Shown one piece after another: positions 41,886-50,817 of a stretch of DNA of 64,000 bases. Below the pieces are notes generated by a model, which saw only the letters and a list, made by a program, of their open reading frames with translations, was not told where the DNA came from and did no database searches. The DNA is from UBA10649 sp963842725 (GTDB lineage: Bacteria; Actinomycetota; Actinomycetes; S36-B12), in contig CAWJHN010000003.1 of assembly GCA_963842725.1 (NCBI GenBank), forward strand, positions 124,001 to 188,000. Direction: 5' to 3'. The position numbers and the translations under genes were made by a program. How positions within the stretch are numbered: the stretch's first letter is position 1; each line of letters starts with the position of its first letter.

Positions 41886-42671
41886 GTGTCCGGCCCACGC
41901 GTCCTCATGGTGATTCCCACCATGGGAGACCGGGTCGCGTACCTCGCCGAATGCCTCGCGTCCATCACGGGTCAGTCCACTCCCGCCGACATCGCACTGG
42001 TCGTCCCGCGACCCAGCGACGAGGTCCGCGCCCTTGCGCAGGCGCACGGCGCAGCCCTGATTCCGGATCCGGGCAGCCTCACCGGAGCCATCAACGCCGG
42101 GGTCGCCTCCGCGAGCGCTCGCCACGAGTTCGTCAACTGGATCGGCGACGACGACCTGCTCGAACCGGGGTCGCTCGCTGCCACCGTCTCGGCGCTGGAT
42201 CGGGACCGATCCGCGGTGGTGGCCTACGGCGCCTGCCGCTACATCGACGAGGACGGCCGCGAGCTGTGGATAAGCCGGGCGGGCGCCTGGGCCCCGCGCA
42301 TCCTCAAGTGGGGACCCGATCTCATCCCGCAGCCCGGCATGCTGGTCCGTCTCTCGGCATGGCACGAGGTCGGCGGTCTCGACGAGTCGTTCCGCTTCGC
42401 CTTCGACCTCGACCTGCTGCTCAAGCTGCAGGCGCTCGGGCGGTTCATCGACGTCGGCCGCGTCGTGTCCTCCTTCCGGTGGCACGGCGACTCCCTGACC
42501 GTGAGCGACCGCAGCACGTCGCTGCACGAGTCCGAGATCGCCCGTCGACGCGCACTGTCGCCGACTGCCCTACGCGTGGCCTGGCTCTGGGAGGCTCCGG
42601 TCCGGGTAGCGACCCGGGCGGCCGCGGCCGAGCTGCACCGTCGCGCTAGCCGGCTCGAACGAAGGCCATGA
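41886..42671 (+). CDS. Family 2 glycosyltransferase
   Basis: 261 residues. It has VLMVIPTMGDRVAYLAECLAS, the segment LTGAINAGVASA, and NWIGDDDLLEPGSL with the metal-site aspartates near residue 90; WHEVGGLDESFRFAFDLDLLLKL, here cited as GGLDESFRF and DLDLLLKL, marks the acceptor side. No membrane helices. Its 3' end overlaps the convergent transketolase gene by 26 bases. Confidence 0.85.
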   Translation: MSGPRVLMVIPTMGDRVAYLAECLASITGQSTPADIALVVPRPSDEVRALAQAHGAALIPDPGSLTGAINAGVASASARHEFVNWIGDDDLLEPGSLAATVSALDRDRSAVVAYGACRYIDEDGRELWISRAGAWAPRILKWGPDLIPQPGMLVRLSAWHEVGGLDESFRFAFDLDLLLKLQALGRFIDVGRVVSSFRWHGDSLTVSDRSTSLHESEIARRRALSPTALRVAWLWEAPVRVATRAAAAELHRRASRLERRP

Positions 42672-43572
42672 CCCGAGGGATCACCTCGGAGAGGGCGAGC
42701 CCCGCACGGTCCCGCAGGTACGGCTGACTGCCCACGGCGAACTGCTTCTCGTCGCGCAGCCCGAGCACCAGAACGCGCCGGGCGCTGCCGTCGGACGCCA
42801 GGGCCTCGAGCACCGCACTTCCGAAGCCGCCCGCCACGGAGTGCTCCTCCATGGTGACGAGTCCGCGGGTACCCGCCGCGGCGGCGAGCACGGCCGGACC
42901 GCTCAACGGCTTCACGACGGGTGCGGTCAGGACCCGGGCGGACACCTCATGGTCTGCCCACAGCGCATCAGCGAGGGCCAGGGCGTGCGAGACGACTGCC
43001 CCGACGGCCATGATCGTCACATCGTCGCCCGTCCGCACCAGCAGTGGGGCGCCCGACGACACATCGGGCTGCGAGCCGTGGATGACGGGCTCGCGATTCT
43101 TGCCCAGCCGCAGGTACGCCGGCCCGCCGACCTCGCAGATGTCATCGACGACGGCGCGAACCTCCATCGCGTCTGCGGGCGAGTAGACCCTCAGGCCGGG
43201 CAGCGCTCGCATCACGGCGATGTCCTCGACGGCGTGATGGCTGTATCCCAGTGGACCGTAGGCGAGGCCCGCCCCCACCGAGACGATCGTCACGTCGAGA
43301 GCGTGGTAGCAGACGTCATTGCGGATCTGCTCGAGGCAGCGCATCGTCGGGAAGTTCGCGATGGAGTACACGAAGACCTTCCGGCCACTGGCCGCCAGGC
43401 CCGCGGCCACGCCGATCATCGCCTGCTCCGCCACTCCCGCGTTCAGGAACTGGGCGGGCAGCTCGTCGGCGAAGTCGGTGACCACGCTCCAGCCGAGATC
43501 CCCGACGACCAGGTTGACGCTGCTGTCACGTCGGGCGTGCTCCGTGAGCCGCGCGACGAAGGCGTCGCGCAC
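42646..43572 (-). CDS. Transketolase-like enzyme, C-terminal half (subunit B)
   Basis: 308 residues: the pyrimidine-binding and C-terminal domains of a split transketolase or 1-deoxyxylulose-synthase-like ThDP enzyme. Motifs are FLNAGVAEQAMIGVAAGLA (with the catalytic Glu), GPLGYSHHAVEDIAVMRALP, and TMEEHSVAGGFGSAVLE. The start GTG 43572 overlaps the stop of the N-terminal half by one base, so the two subunits are made together. The partner supplies the ThDP diphosphate site. Confidence 0.9.
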   Translation of the reverse strand: MRDAFVARLTEHARRDSSVNLVVGDLGWSVVTDFADELPAQFLNAGVAEQAMIGVAAGLAASGRKVFVYSIANFPTMRCLEQIRNDVCYHALDVTIVSVGAGLAYGPLGYSHHAVEDIAVMRALPGLRVYSPADAMEVRAVVDDICEVGGPAYLRLGKNREPVIHGSQPDVSSGAPLLVRTGDDVTIMAVGAVVSHALALADALWADHEVSARVLTAPVVKPLSGPAVLAAAAGTRGLVTMEEHSVAGGFGSAVLEALASDGSARRVLVLGLRDEKQFAVGSQPYLRDRAGLALSEVIPRVMAFVRAG

Positions 43573-44378
43573 TATGAGCTGCCCAGTTGACGGAGCGCGA
43601 CCTCGAGCTGCTCGGGGCTCGGCGACTTGTAGTGCCAGGCGACCTGGTTCTCCATGTAGTCGACACCGTGGCCCTTGACCGTGCGCGCGACGACGACGGA
43701 CGGACCCTCCGTCCGACGCGACACGGCGGTCTCGAGTGCCTCGTGGTCGTGACCGTCGACCTCGGCGGCCTCCCATCCGAATGCCGTCCACTTGTCGAGC
43801 AGGGGCTCGAGGCGCAGGGTCTGCTCCGTCGTCGTGAGCGACTGCAGGCCGTTGCGATCGATCACGACGGTGAGGTTCCCGAGGCCGTGATGGGCGGCGA
43901 GGAGCGCCGCCTCCCAGTTGCTCCCCTCGTCGCACTCGCCGTCCGACATGACGACGTACACGCGACGGTCCACGCCATCCCGCGATGCCGCCAGGGCCTG
44001 GCCGACGCCGAAGGGCAGGGCATGGCCCAGGGAGCCCGTCGAGAGCTCGACCCCCGGCACGCCGTGTGCCGTGACGTGCCCGCCCAGCGGAGCGCCGTCC
44101 GCGCAGTAGTCGTCCAGCCACGACTCGGGGATGAACCCGGCGGCGGACAGGACGGCGTAGACACCGGCGGCCGCGTGCCCCTTGGAGACGAGCACGATGT
44201 CGCGATCGCCTGCCGCCGGCCGATTCGGATCCACGCGGGCGACCGCTCCGTACAGGACCGCCAGGATGTCGATGACGGACAGGGACGACCCGATATGCGA
44301 TGCATTCGCCGTGGCGCACATGGTCACGGCACTCACGCGTGCCCGCTGCGCCAACTGCCGGGTCGTCTGCGATTGCAC
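43572..44378 (-). CDS. Transketolase-like enzyme, N-terminal half (subunit A)
   Basis: 268 residues carrying the ThDP/Mg2+ motif SDGECDEGSNWEAALLAAHH ending in VIDRNG. Also ATANASHIGSSLSVIDIL, LVSKGHAAAGVY and ELSTGSLGHALPFGVGQA. Split transketolases in nucleotide-sugar loci transfer a two-carbon unit; here the target could be a keto-sugar nucleotide, or the pair could supply sedoheptulose 7-phosphate to the heptose genes (both inferred). TAGCCT lies exactly six bases before GTG 44378. Confidence 0.9.
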   Translation of the reverse strand: MQSQTTRQLAQRARVSAVTMCATANASHIGSSLSVIDILAVLYGAVARVDPNRPAAGDRDIVLVSKGHAAAGVYAVLSAAGFIPESWLDDYCADGAPLGGHVTAHGVPGVELSTGSLGHALPFGVGQALAASRDGVDRRVYVVMSDGECDEGSNWEAALLAAHHGLGNLTVVIDRNGLQSLTTTEQTLRLEPLLDKWTAFGWEAAEVDGHDHEALETAVSRRTEGPSVVVARTVKGHGVDYMENQVAWHYKSPSPEQLEVALRQLGSS

Positions 44379-44414
44379 CGGCTCAGGCTACGACACGCGG
44401 CCTACACTCCGACT
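44379..44414. promoter_or_regulatory. 36-bp divergent promoter with two leaderless-type -10 elements
   Basis: Leftward TAGCCT (44390-44385) and rightward TACACT (44403-44408) each lie six bases before their GTG starts (44378 and 44415). The -10 elements are 12 bases apart, so both polymerases cannot bind together. Confidence 0.6.
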
Positions 44415-45044
44415 GTGGCGACCCCCTTCGTGATCATCGGCAGCGGCGGCCTGGGTCGCGAGGCGCACGACATCTGGATCGCCGATGCCGCCGGGCTCGA
44501 CTTCCTCGGCTTCGTCAGCAGTCCACCAGCCGACCCGGAGCTGATGGCCCGCAAGGGCACCCGCTGGCTCGGTCCCGAGGAGACTCTGTTCACGCTGCCC
44601 ACCGACGTGCGCTACGTGATCGGCGTGGGACAGTCCCTTGCCCGTCAGCGCATCGACATCGCAGCGCAGCACGGCGGCTACCGGGCCGTCTCCCTGATTC
44701 ACCCCGAATCCGTCGTCGGAGCAGACGTCGTCATCGGTGACGGATCGATCGTCCCTGCCAACTGCACGATCACGACCGACGTCCGCATCGGGCGGTCCGC
44801 CTGCCTGAATCCCGGCGTCGTGGTCACGCACGACTGCCGGCTCGGCCACTACGTGTCCGTGGGACCCAATGCCGCGATCTGCGGGCGCGTGTCCATCGGT
44901 GACCGGGTCCAGATCGGCGCGTCGGCCGTCGTTGCCCCTGACATCACGATCGGTGACGACGCCGTGGTCGGTGCTGGCGCTGCGGTGGTCAACGACGTGG
45001 AGGCAGGCAGCACGGTCGTGGGGGTTCCGGCCCGGCCGCTGTAG
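44415..45044 (+). CDS. PglD/NeuD-family sugar O- or N-acyltransferase
   Basis: 209 residues. The N-terminal Rossmann-like part begins VIIGSGGLGREAHDI, and the C-terminal left-handed beta-helix shows hexapeptide repeats (VIGDGSIVPANC, SIGDRVQIGASA, TIGDDAVVGAGAA) and the catalytic His segment NPGVVVTHDCRLGHYVSVG. Enzymes of this type acetylate amino-sugar nucleotides. The DegT aminotransferase 1 kb away could make the substrate. GTG 44415 is fixed by the promoter spacing. Confidence 0.87.
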   Translation: MATPFVIIGSGGLGREAHDIWIADAAGLDFLGFVSSPPADPELMARKGTRWLGPEETLFTLPTDVRYVIGVGQSLARQRIDIAAQHGGYRAVSLIHPESVVGADVVIGDGSIVPANCTITTDVRIGRSACLNPGVVVTHDCRLGHYVSVGPNAAICGRVSIGDRVQIGASAVVAPDITIGDDAVVGAGAAVVNDVEAGSTVVGVPARPL

Positions 45045-45050
45045 CCCGCG

Positions 45051-46037
45051 TCACGCCTCGGGCGGCAGCCGGGGATCGTCGAGCTGCCGGGCAGACTCGG
45101 TCCGCTCGACGATGAAGCGTGGTCGGCCCTTCACATCGTCGTAGATGCGCCACAGGTACTCGCCGACGATGCCCAGCATGACCATGATCAGGCCGCCGAT
45201 CACCAGTTGCGTGATCATGATCGGCGCGTACCCCGGCCACGGCGTCTGGTTCGCGAGGCGGGCGATGACGATGACGACGGCGTACACGAGGCCGGCCAGG
45301 GCGATCAGGAAGCCCAGCCTCGACATGATCTGGATCGGCGCGAAGGACGAGTCGAGCAGCAGGTCGGTGAAGTACTTGAACTTCTTGCGGAAGCTCCAGG
45401 TCGACTTTCCGTACGGTCGCTTCGCCCGCGCATACGGGATGAACGTCGTCGGCAGCCCCAGCCACAGGATGTCGCCCTGGAAGAACCGATGGCGGCTCGG
45501 GAAGCCGAGCAGCAGGTCGACGGCTCGTCGGCTCAGCAGGACGAAGTCGAAGCCGCCCGCCGGCATGTCCGGGTGCGCTCGTCGTGCCACGCCGTAGGCC
45601 ATGCGGCTGAACAGTCGCGACGACGCGTCGTCGTCGCGCTCGGCACGATGCGCGATGACGACGTCACTGCCCTGCTGCCACTGCGCGACCATCTGCCCGA
45701 ACAGTTCCGGCGGATCCTGCAGGTCGGCCGAGATCGTGATCACCGCATCGCCCCGCGACGTCTCGTACCCGGCCAGGATCGCGTTCACCTGGCCGAAGTT
45801 GCGCGACAGCTTGACCAGCGTGACGACGTCCGGGTGCAGCGCATGCAGCTCCTCGAGCACCTCCCAGGATCCGTCCGTCGACCCGTCGTCCACGAAGCAC
45901 ACCTCGAGGCCGACCGACGACAGCGCCCCCTCACGGGCAGCGAGGATCTTCTCGAGGGTCTGGGTGAGCGACTCGCGGTTCTCGAAGACCGGCACGACGA
46001 CGGAGAGCACGGCATCGCCCGCCTCCGGTCGATCCAC
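45051..46037 (-). CDS. Family 2 glycosyltransferase, GtrB/ArnC type
   Basis: 328 residues. The catalytic part has VVVPVFENRESLTQTL, FVDDGSTDGSWE, KLSRNFGQVNAILAGYE and SADLQDPPEL. It ends in two membrane helices (about 235-260 and 270-300) with the family's typical GEYLWRIYDDVKGRP tail. It probably forms an undecaprenyl-phosphate-linked sugar for GT-C transferases. GTG 46037 has GGGGAGG upstream. Confidence 0.9.
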   Translation of the reverse strand: MDRPEAGDAVLSVVVPVFENRESLTQTLEKILAAREGALSSVGLEVCFVDDGSTDGSWEVLEELHALHPDVVTLVKLSRNFGQVNAILAGYETSRGDAVITISADLQDPPELFGQMVAQWQQGSDVVIAHRAERDDDASSRLFSRMAYGVARRAHPDMPAGGFDFVLLSRRAVDLLLGFPSRHRFFQGDILWLGLPTTFIPYARAKRPYGKSTWSFRKKFKYFTDLLLDSSFAPIQIMSRLGFLIALAGLVYAVVIVIARLANQTPWPGYAPIMITQLVIGGLIMVMLGIVGEYLWRIYDDVKGRPRFIVERTESARQLDDPRLPPEA

Positions 46038-46080
46038 CGTGCCTCCCCAGAACGCCGCGTGCAGCCCGTCAGAGGGCAGG

Positions 46081-47148
46081 CTAGCCCTTCAGGGCCACGC
46101 GCAGCGCCTCGCCCACGGAGTCGATGTCCGCGCCACCGATGTCGCGGTGCATCGGCAGTCCGAGGGCCGTGGCGGCCGCGTGCACGCAGTGCGGCGTCGG
46201 CACGGCGGGCGCCCACGCGGTGAAGGCCGGCATCTGGTGAAGTGCGGCCGGCCACCACAGACGAGTCTCGATACCCCGCTCGGCGAGGATGGCCTCGGCG
46301 TGCTCACGGGCAGCCGCTGTCTCGAACTGCACCACCCAGTAGGGATGAACGCCCCGGTATCGCTGGACCGGGCTGGCGATGCCCAGGTCGTCGGCTATCG
46401 CGTTGGCGCGGGAGAGGCCGCGCATCCAGTCGGTCCGCTCGGTCGTCCACCCGCTGAGCGAGGCAAGCGCGTACGCCGCCGTGAGCTCGGACATCTTGGC
46501 GTTCGTGCCGACGATGGAAGACAGACGCGTGCCGGCGAAACCGAAGTTGGACCAGGCACGGAAGCGACGGGCCTGGTCCTCGGATCCGAAGACGACGAGC
46601 CCGCCCTCGCCCGCGGGCAGCACCTTGGTCGCGTGCAGGCTGAAGACGACGGCCCACGTCGCGGGCAGGCCGGTCAGATCGAGATCCTCGGATCCGAGCG
46701 ATGCGGCCGCGTCGAGCACGACATGCGGGAAGGCGCGCCACTTGTCGAGACGGATCCCGGCCCCGAAGGGAAGCACCGGCATGATGCCGAGGGTGTCGGC
46801 CCGCTCGTGGATCGGCACGGTGTCGAGTTGCCAGTCGTCTGGGGAGATGTCGCCGAACTCCAGGGACTTGCCGGCCGCGAGGACCGCATGCACTGAGGCG
46901 GGGAACGTGAAGTCGGGTACCACCCAGGTCTCGGCCGGCGAGACCGCAACCGCTCCCTCGAGACCCAGGGTGGCATTCGCGACCGACACGAGCCGCTCCG
47001 GCGGGACGCCGAGGCGCGCCGCATGCGCTGCCTCGAGCTCGCGGACGAGCGGGCCGAAGTTCGAGTACAGGCGAGAGGCATCCATGCGCTCCAGCCAAGG
47101 GGCGACCTCCGCGGCCCGGGGCATCCGGGGACGCATGACGGGGATCAC
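46081..47148 (-). CDS. DegT/DnrJ/EryC1/StrS sugar aminotransferase
   Basis: 355 residues, PLP-dependent. VVLDAAASLGSE provides the PLP Asp, and the Schiff-base lysine is in SLHATKVLPAGEGG; NAKMSELTAAYALASL follows, and the small domain has HPYWVVQF. It would aminate a keto-sugar nucleotide, possibly the RmlB product (inference). TAGAGT lies exactly six bases before GTG 47148, inside the region just after the upstream gene's stop, so it has its own leaderless promoter. The stop of the upstream membrane gene overlaps this start by four bases. Confidence 0.88.
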   Translation of the reverse strand: MIPVMRPRMPRAAEVAPWLERMDASRLYSNFGPLVRELEAAHAARLGVPPERLVSVANATLGLEGAVAVSPAETWVVPDFTFPASVHAVLAAGKSLEFGDISPDDWQLDTVPIHERADTLGIMPVLPFGAGIRLDKWRAFPHVVLDAAASLGSEDLDLTGLPATWAVVFSLHATKVLPAGEGGLVVFGSEDQARRFRAWSNFGFAGTRLSSIVGTNAKMSELTAAYALASLSGWTTERTDWMRGLSRANAIADDLGIASPVQRYRGVHPYWVVQFETAAAREHAEAILAERGIETRLWWPAALHQMPAFTAWAPAVPTPHCVHAAATALGLPMHRDIGGADIDSVGEALRVALKG

Positions 47149-48551
47149 GCCGACACTCTACGGGAGCGCGCCTCACGCACTTGTCGCGCCTTTTGCACGC
47201 CGAGATAGAGCGCGAAGGTGATGAAGACGTACACGGGAACCTCGAGGAGCATCTTCAGCCGGATCGCGTCGGTCCAGATCGGACCGAGGTCCTCCTGACC
47301 GGGTCGGTAGCGGTTGGACAGCACGACGGGCAGGGCGATGACGCACCAGAAGACCGCCAGCCAGCCGTATCTCCTGAGTCCGGCACGCACTCCCCGCCAG
47401 CCACGCGACCACACGAACAGCCCGAGGGAACCCAGGATCAGCAGCAGGTACCGCCACTGCGAGAACACCCAGATGTGGGCGTCCGTCCACGGCAGTTCCT
47501 CGACGAAGTGGTTCGTCGTGTAGATGGAGGAGCCGCGCAGTGCCTCGGGCAGGGTGATCGACGCGGACGACAGGGCCCGCCGCACCGCCTCGACCGGATG
47601 GCTCGTGATGAAAGCGTTCGCCGCCGCGTTCATCCGGTAGTTGTCCTTCAGCGTCTCCTGGGTGTTGTACTTCGAGGAGAAGCGAAGCGCATTGTCGACG
47701 TACTCCTGCGGAACGGGGATCGGCGCAACCTGCCGCGGGTCGAGCTGGAGCATCCCGACGCGGTGATAGCCCGCGAACGTGGTCTCCAGCGTCCCGTACA
47801 TCACCAGTTGCTTGATCGGCACGACCGCGATGAGGGCAACGACGACGACGTTCAGGATCGTCCAGAGCCGGCGCGGACGCGCGCTCATCCACCAGAAGGC
47901 GACGAGCGACACGGCCAGGACCACGAAGACGTACGACTGCACGGTGGATCGCATCAGCGAACTGAGCAGCAGCATGAACAGGGCCGCCGTCGAGTAGACC
48001 GGTCGCCGGGTCTTCAGGAATCGATAGAGGAAGTAGAACATCGCCGACACGAACAGCAGCGACGAGATCGAGCCCTCGAGCAGCGTCGCCACCATGAACA
48101 TCCCCGGGTACAGCGCCCAGACCGCCGTGCCGCCCAGCGCCCACCCGTTGCTGCGGGTCAGGTCGCGCACCCAGACGAACACCAGGAGGTTCAGCAGCCC
48201 GTAGAGGAGCGCCCAGATGACGTAGAGCCTGTTGTCGAGCGCGGTCACGTCGACCGGCACGCCACTCGAGAGGTCGCCTTGGATGAGCAGGTATCGCAGG
48301 GCGTCGAGCCCCGGCGGGTACACGTGCGAGTACCACAGGAACATCGGGGAGCCAAGGCCCTGCATCTCGGAGACGCTGATCGTCTGCATCATCCAGTCCG
48401 AGGACCACGCCTGGAAGCGGTAGCCGTCGACAAGTCGGTCGGCGTTCGCGGATCGCCACCATGCCTCATAGGCCAGGAGCGCCCCTGAGGACACGATCCA
48501 GACACACACGGGCCACACGGCGCCACGTAGTCGCCCCTGGCGCAGTGCCAC
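47145..48551 (-). CDS. Polytopic membrane protein, GT39-like glycosyltransferase candidate
   Basis: 468 residues, about ten hydrophobic segments. The first extracytoplasmic loop carries SSDWMMQTISVSEMQGLGSP and the next HVYPPGLDALRYLL, similar in layout to GT39-type dolichyl/polyprenyl-phosphate sugar transferases. A large loop at about 265-330 is extracytoplasmic. It lies five bases after the upstream membrane gene's stop. Confidence 0.72.
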   Translation of the reverse strand: MALRQGRLRGAVWPVCVWIVSSGALLAYEAWWRSANADRLVDGYRFQAWSSDWMMQTISVSEMQGLGSPMFLWYSHVYPPGLDALRYLLIQGDLSSGVPVDVTALDNRLYVIWALLYGLLNLLVFVWVRDLTRSNGWALGGTAVWALYPGMFMVATLLEGSISSLLFVSAMFYFLYRFLKTRRPVYSTAALFMLLLSSLMRSTVQSYVFVVLAVSLVAFWWMSARPRRLWTILNVVVVALIAVVPIKQLVMYGTLETTFAGYHRVGMLQLDPRQVAPIPVPQEYVDNALRFSSKYNTQETLKDNYRMNAAANAFITSHPVEAVRRALSSASITLPEALRGSSIYTTNHFVEELPWTDAHIWVFSQWRYLLLILGSLGLFVWSRGWRGVRAGLRRYGWLAVFWCVIALPVVLSNRYRPGQEDLGPIWTDAIRLKMLLEVPVYVFITFALYLGVQKARQVREARSRRVSA

Positions 48552-48556
48552 GCTTG

Positions 48557-50782
48557 CTACCCCCCGCAGTCCAAACGCATGACGACGACCGCCTCATTCT
48601 GGAACACGACGTCGGCATTTCGCAGGTCAGGCGACGAAACCCCGTCGAGGAGGGACAACCAGTAGAAGTCGACACCCTCCCGGCAGAGCCCGTCGACCAC
48701 GCCGGGCGTCGGCGCGACGGCCATCTCCCGCGAGAGCGCGACGCGATCCGGGATCAGCGCGACGGTCGGCGGTCGCCCGATGTAGGCCTGGTAGATGGCG
48801 CCCGCGATGTACATCTGCCGGCCCGTCAGCGCCGGAACGATCGACTCGGCCGTCAGGTTCGTCGCGACGACGTCGTCCGGCCCCATCTCCTCGGACAGGA
48901 ACGCCGCGGCATCGCGATCCCCGTCACCCCAGCCCGTGAACTCCGATGGGGAGGGCTCGGGCACGGCCGGCTGAGAGCCCGCCGACGGGGAGCCATCGGC
49001 ATCGGCCTGCTGGACCTCGGTCCGGTCGACGGCCGGCCGCGCGGCCTGGGGAGCGACCTCGTACCCGGCCAGCGCCTGGGCGCGCGCGAAGACGGAACTC
49101 GAGACGAGCATCACGACCCACAGCACCAGCACCCGATAGGCGTACCGACGGCGCATGCGGCCGGCCCTCGCCAGCCCGAGTGAGACGGCACCCGTGCCCA
49201 TCACGAGGAGCACGGGTCCGAGCCAGCGGGAACTGACGGTCTGCGAGGAGCCCAGGGTCCAGTTCAGGGCGACGGCCACGAAGCCCACGAGACCGATGGC
49301 AACCGCGACGAGCACGGGCGCCGGTACGGACCGCACGCCCATCGTCGAACCTCGCGGGCCGACCGAGCGAACACCCCGGCCGACCCCGACGGCGGACAGG
49401 ACGGCGAGCGGGGTCGACGCCGACAGGCAGAACCACAGATCGTTGACTCCATGGGCGAGCACGGCGAGAGCGGCGAGAGCTGAGACGCCAACGCCGACGC
49501 CGAGCCACGTCTCGACCGACCAGCGCCACCGGCGATCGGCCACCAGGATGGCCAGGCCCGCCCACCGCGGCACGACGGCAAGCGCCAGGACGAGGGTTCC
49601 GGCGGCGATGCCCCAGCGGGCGTCCGACAGATCCAGCCCCTGCACCGTCGAGGCGCGGTGGTCGAGGCGGAGCGTCAGCAGGTCTCCCGAGCTGGCGCCG
49701 CCAAGCAGGATCACCACGTAGGTGACCGCCACCGAGACGACGGCGACGGCCGTGGCGGCCCATGCACGACGTGCCCAGGGCTCGCGCCGGATGGTGCCGA
49801 CGATGCTGGCGACGCCGAAGCCCGCCACGACCACGGCCGCTGCGCTCACCTTGCCGCCGAGGCAGGCGGCCGAGAGAACGCCCACCGCGACGAGAGCCGC
49901 GTTGCTGAGTCGACCACGCACGTACTCGACGAACGTGAACGAGACGGCGAGGAGCCACGCCGTCGTGAGTCCCTGCGATGGGGAGTCGACGTTCAGCAGC
50001 GTGCCGTACACAGCGCCGACGTAGCCGCCCGACACGACCAGCAGCACGGCCAGCGTCGGCACCCAGGACACCTTCGACATCCGCCGCGCCCAGCTCGCCG
50101 CCAATGCGACGGAGCCGACGACCGCGACCACGGGCAGCACCCGCGTCAGGCCGGCAAAGGGCGCGAGCCCCGCGATGTCGCTGACCTGGCCGATCCAGCC
50201 GTAGGCGAACCAGTGGTATCGCACCTCGGCGCCGGACTGGAAGATGCTGCCGCCGGGGCCGAACTGCGCGATGGATCGGGAGAGGGCCTCGAAGAAGACC
50301 ATGTCCGGGTGGTACCGGTTCCAGACACCGCTCCAGGCGAGCGGATAGTTCGTCAGGTTCGGCACCAGGGCGACCAGGCCGAGCACCACGCCGATGCTCG
50401 CCGCGATGAACGTCGACCCCGCCGTCGTGATGCGCACCGGCGCATCCGTGCCGCGCATCCTGCGCACGGCCCAGACCGCGAGCAGCAGCACTGCGGGCGT
50501 GGCGCACGCCGCCGGGAGCGGGAGCCAGATCATCAGGACGACCCCGCCCACCAGGCTGAGAACCGTGCCGAGGGCGATGCCCATCCCGAGCAGTTCGACG
50601 GCGTCGATGGGCCGGGAACCGCGGATGAGGACCCATGAGTAGGCGCCGACGGCCCACTGGGCCGCAAGGACGACCCCTACCGCGGCGGCCGGACCGAGGT
50701 CGATGCCGGAGACGACGAGAACCGCCACGAGGAGCAGAAAACCCGCGATGCCACTGACGATGACTCGCCACGGCTGACTCAC
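48557..50782 (-). CDS. Very large polytopic membrane protein of the surface-glycan locus
   Basis: 741 residues. About sixteen hydrophobic segments up to residue 580, then a Pro/Ser/Glu linker and a soluble C-terminal domain with DVVATNLTAESIVPALTGRQ and a short Cys-Gly-Gly ending. The loop FGPGGSIFQSGAEVRYHWFAYGW resembles actinobacterial membrane proteins near glycan loci, cited here as RYHWFAYGW. Function is unknown, GT-C-like or polymerase. TAGGCT lies exactly six bases before GTG 50782. Confidence 0.7.
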   Translation of the reverse strand: MSQPWRVIVSGIAGFLLLVAVLVVSGIDLGPAAAVGVVLAAQWAVGAYSWVLIRGSRPIDAVELLGMGIALGTVLSLVGGVVLMIWLPLPAACATPAVLLLAVWAVRRMRGTDAPVRITTAGSTFIAASIGVVLGLVALVPNLTNYPLAWSGVWNRYHPDMVFFEALSRSIAQFGPGGSIFQSGAEVRYHWFAYGWIGQVSDIAGLAPFAGLTRVLPVVAVVGSVALAASWARRMSKVSWVPTLAVLLVVSGGYVGAVYGTLLNVDSPSQGLTTAWLLAVSFTFVEYVRGRLSNAALVAVGVLSAACLGGKVSAAAVVVAGFGVASIVGTIRREPWARRAWAATAVAVVSVAVTYVVILLGGASSGDLLTLRLDHRASTVQGLDLSDARWGIAAGTLVLALAVVPRWAGLAILVADRRWRWSVETWLGVGVGVSALAALAVLAHGVNDLWFCLSASTPLAVLSAVGVGRGVRSVGPRGSTMGVRSVPAPVLVAVAIGLVGFVAVALNWTLGSSQTVSSRWLGPVLLVMGTGAVSLGLARAGRMRRRYAYRVLVLWVVMLVSSSVFARAQALAGYEVAPQAARPAVDRTEVQQADADGSPSAGSQPAVPEPSPSEFTGWGDGDRDAAAFLSEEMGPDDVVATNLTAESIVPALTGRQMYIAGAIYQAYIGRPPTVALIPDRVALSREMAVAPTPGVVDGLCREGVDFYWLSLLDGVSSPDLRNADVVFQNEAVVVMRLDCGG

Positions 50783-50817
50783 GGGCCGAGCCTACCGACA
50801 TGTACCCTGACCTCGTT
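50783..50817. promoter_or_regulatory. Divergent promoter spacer
   Basis: Leftward TAGGCT (50794-50789) lies six bases before GTG 50782. Rightward TACCCT (50803-50808) lies nine bases before GTG 50818. If ATG 50800 were the real start of the right gene, this element would be inside it. Confidence 0.45.
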
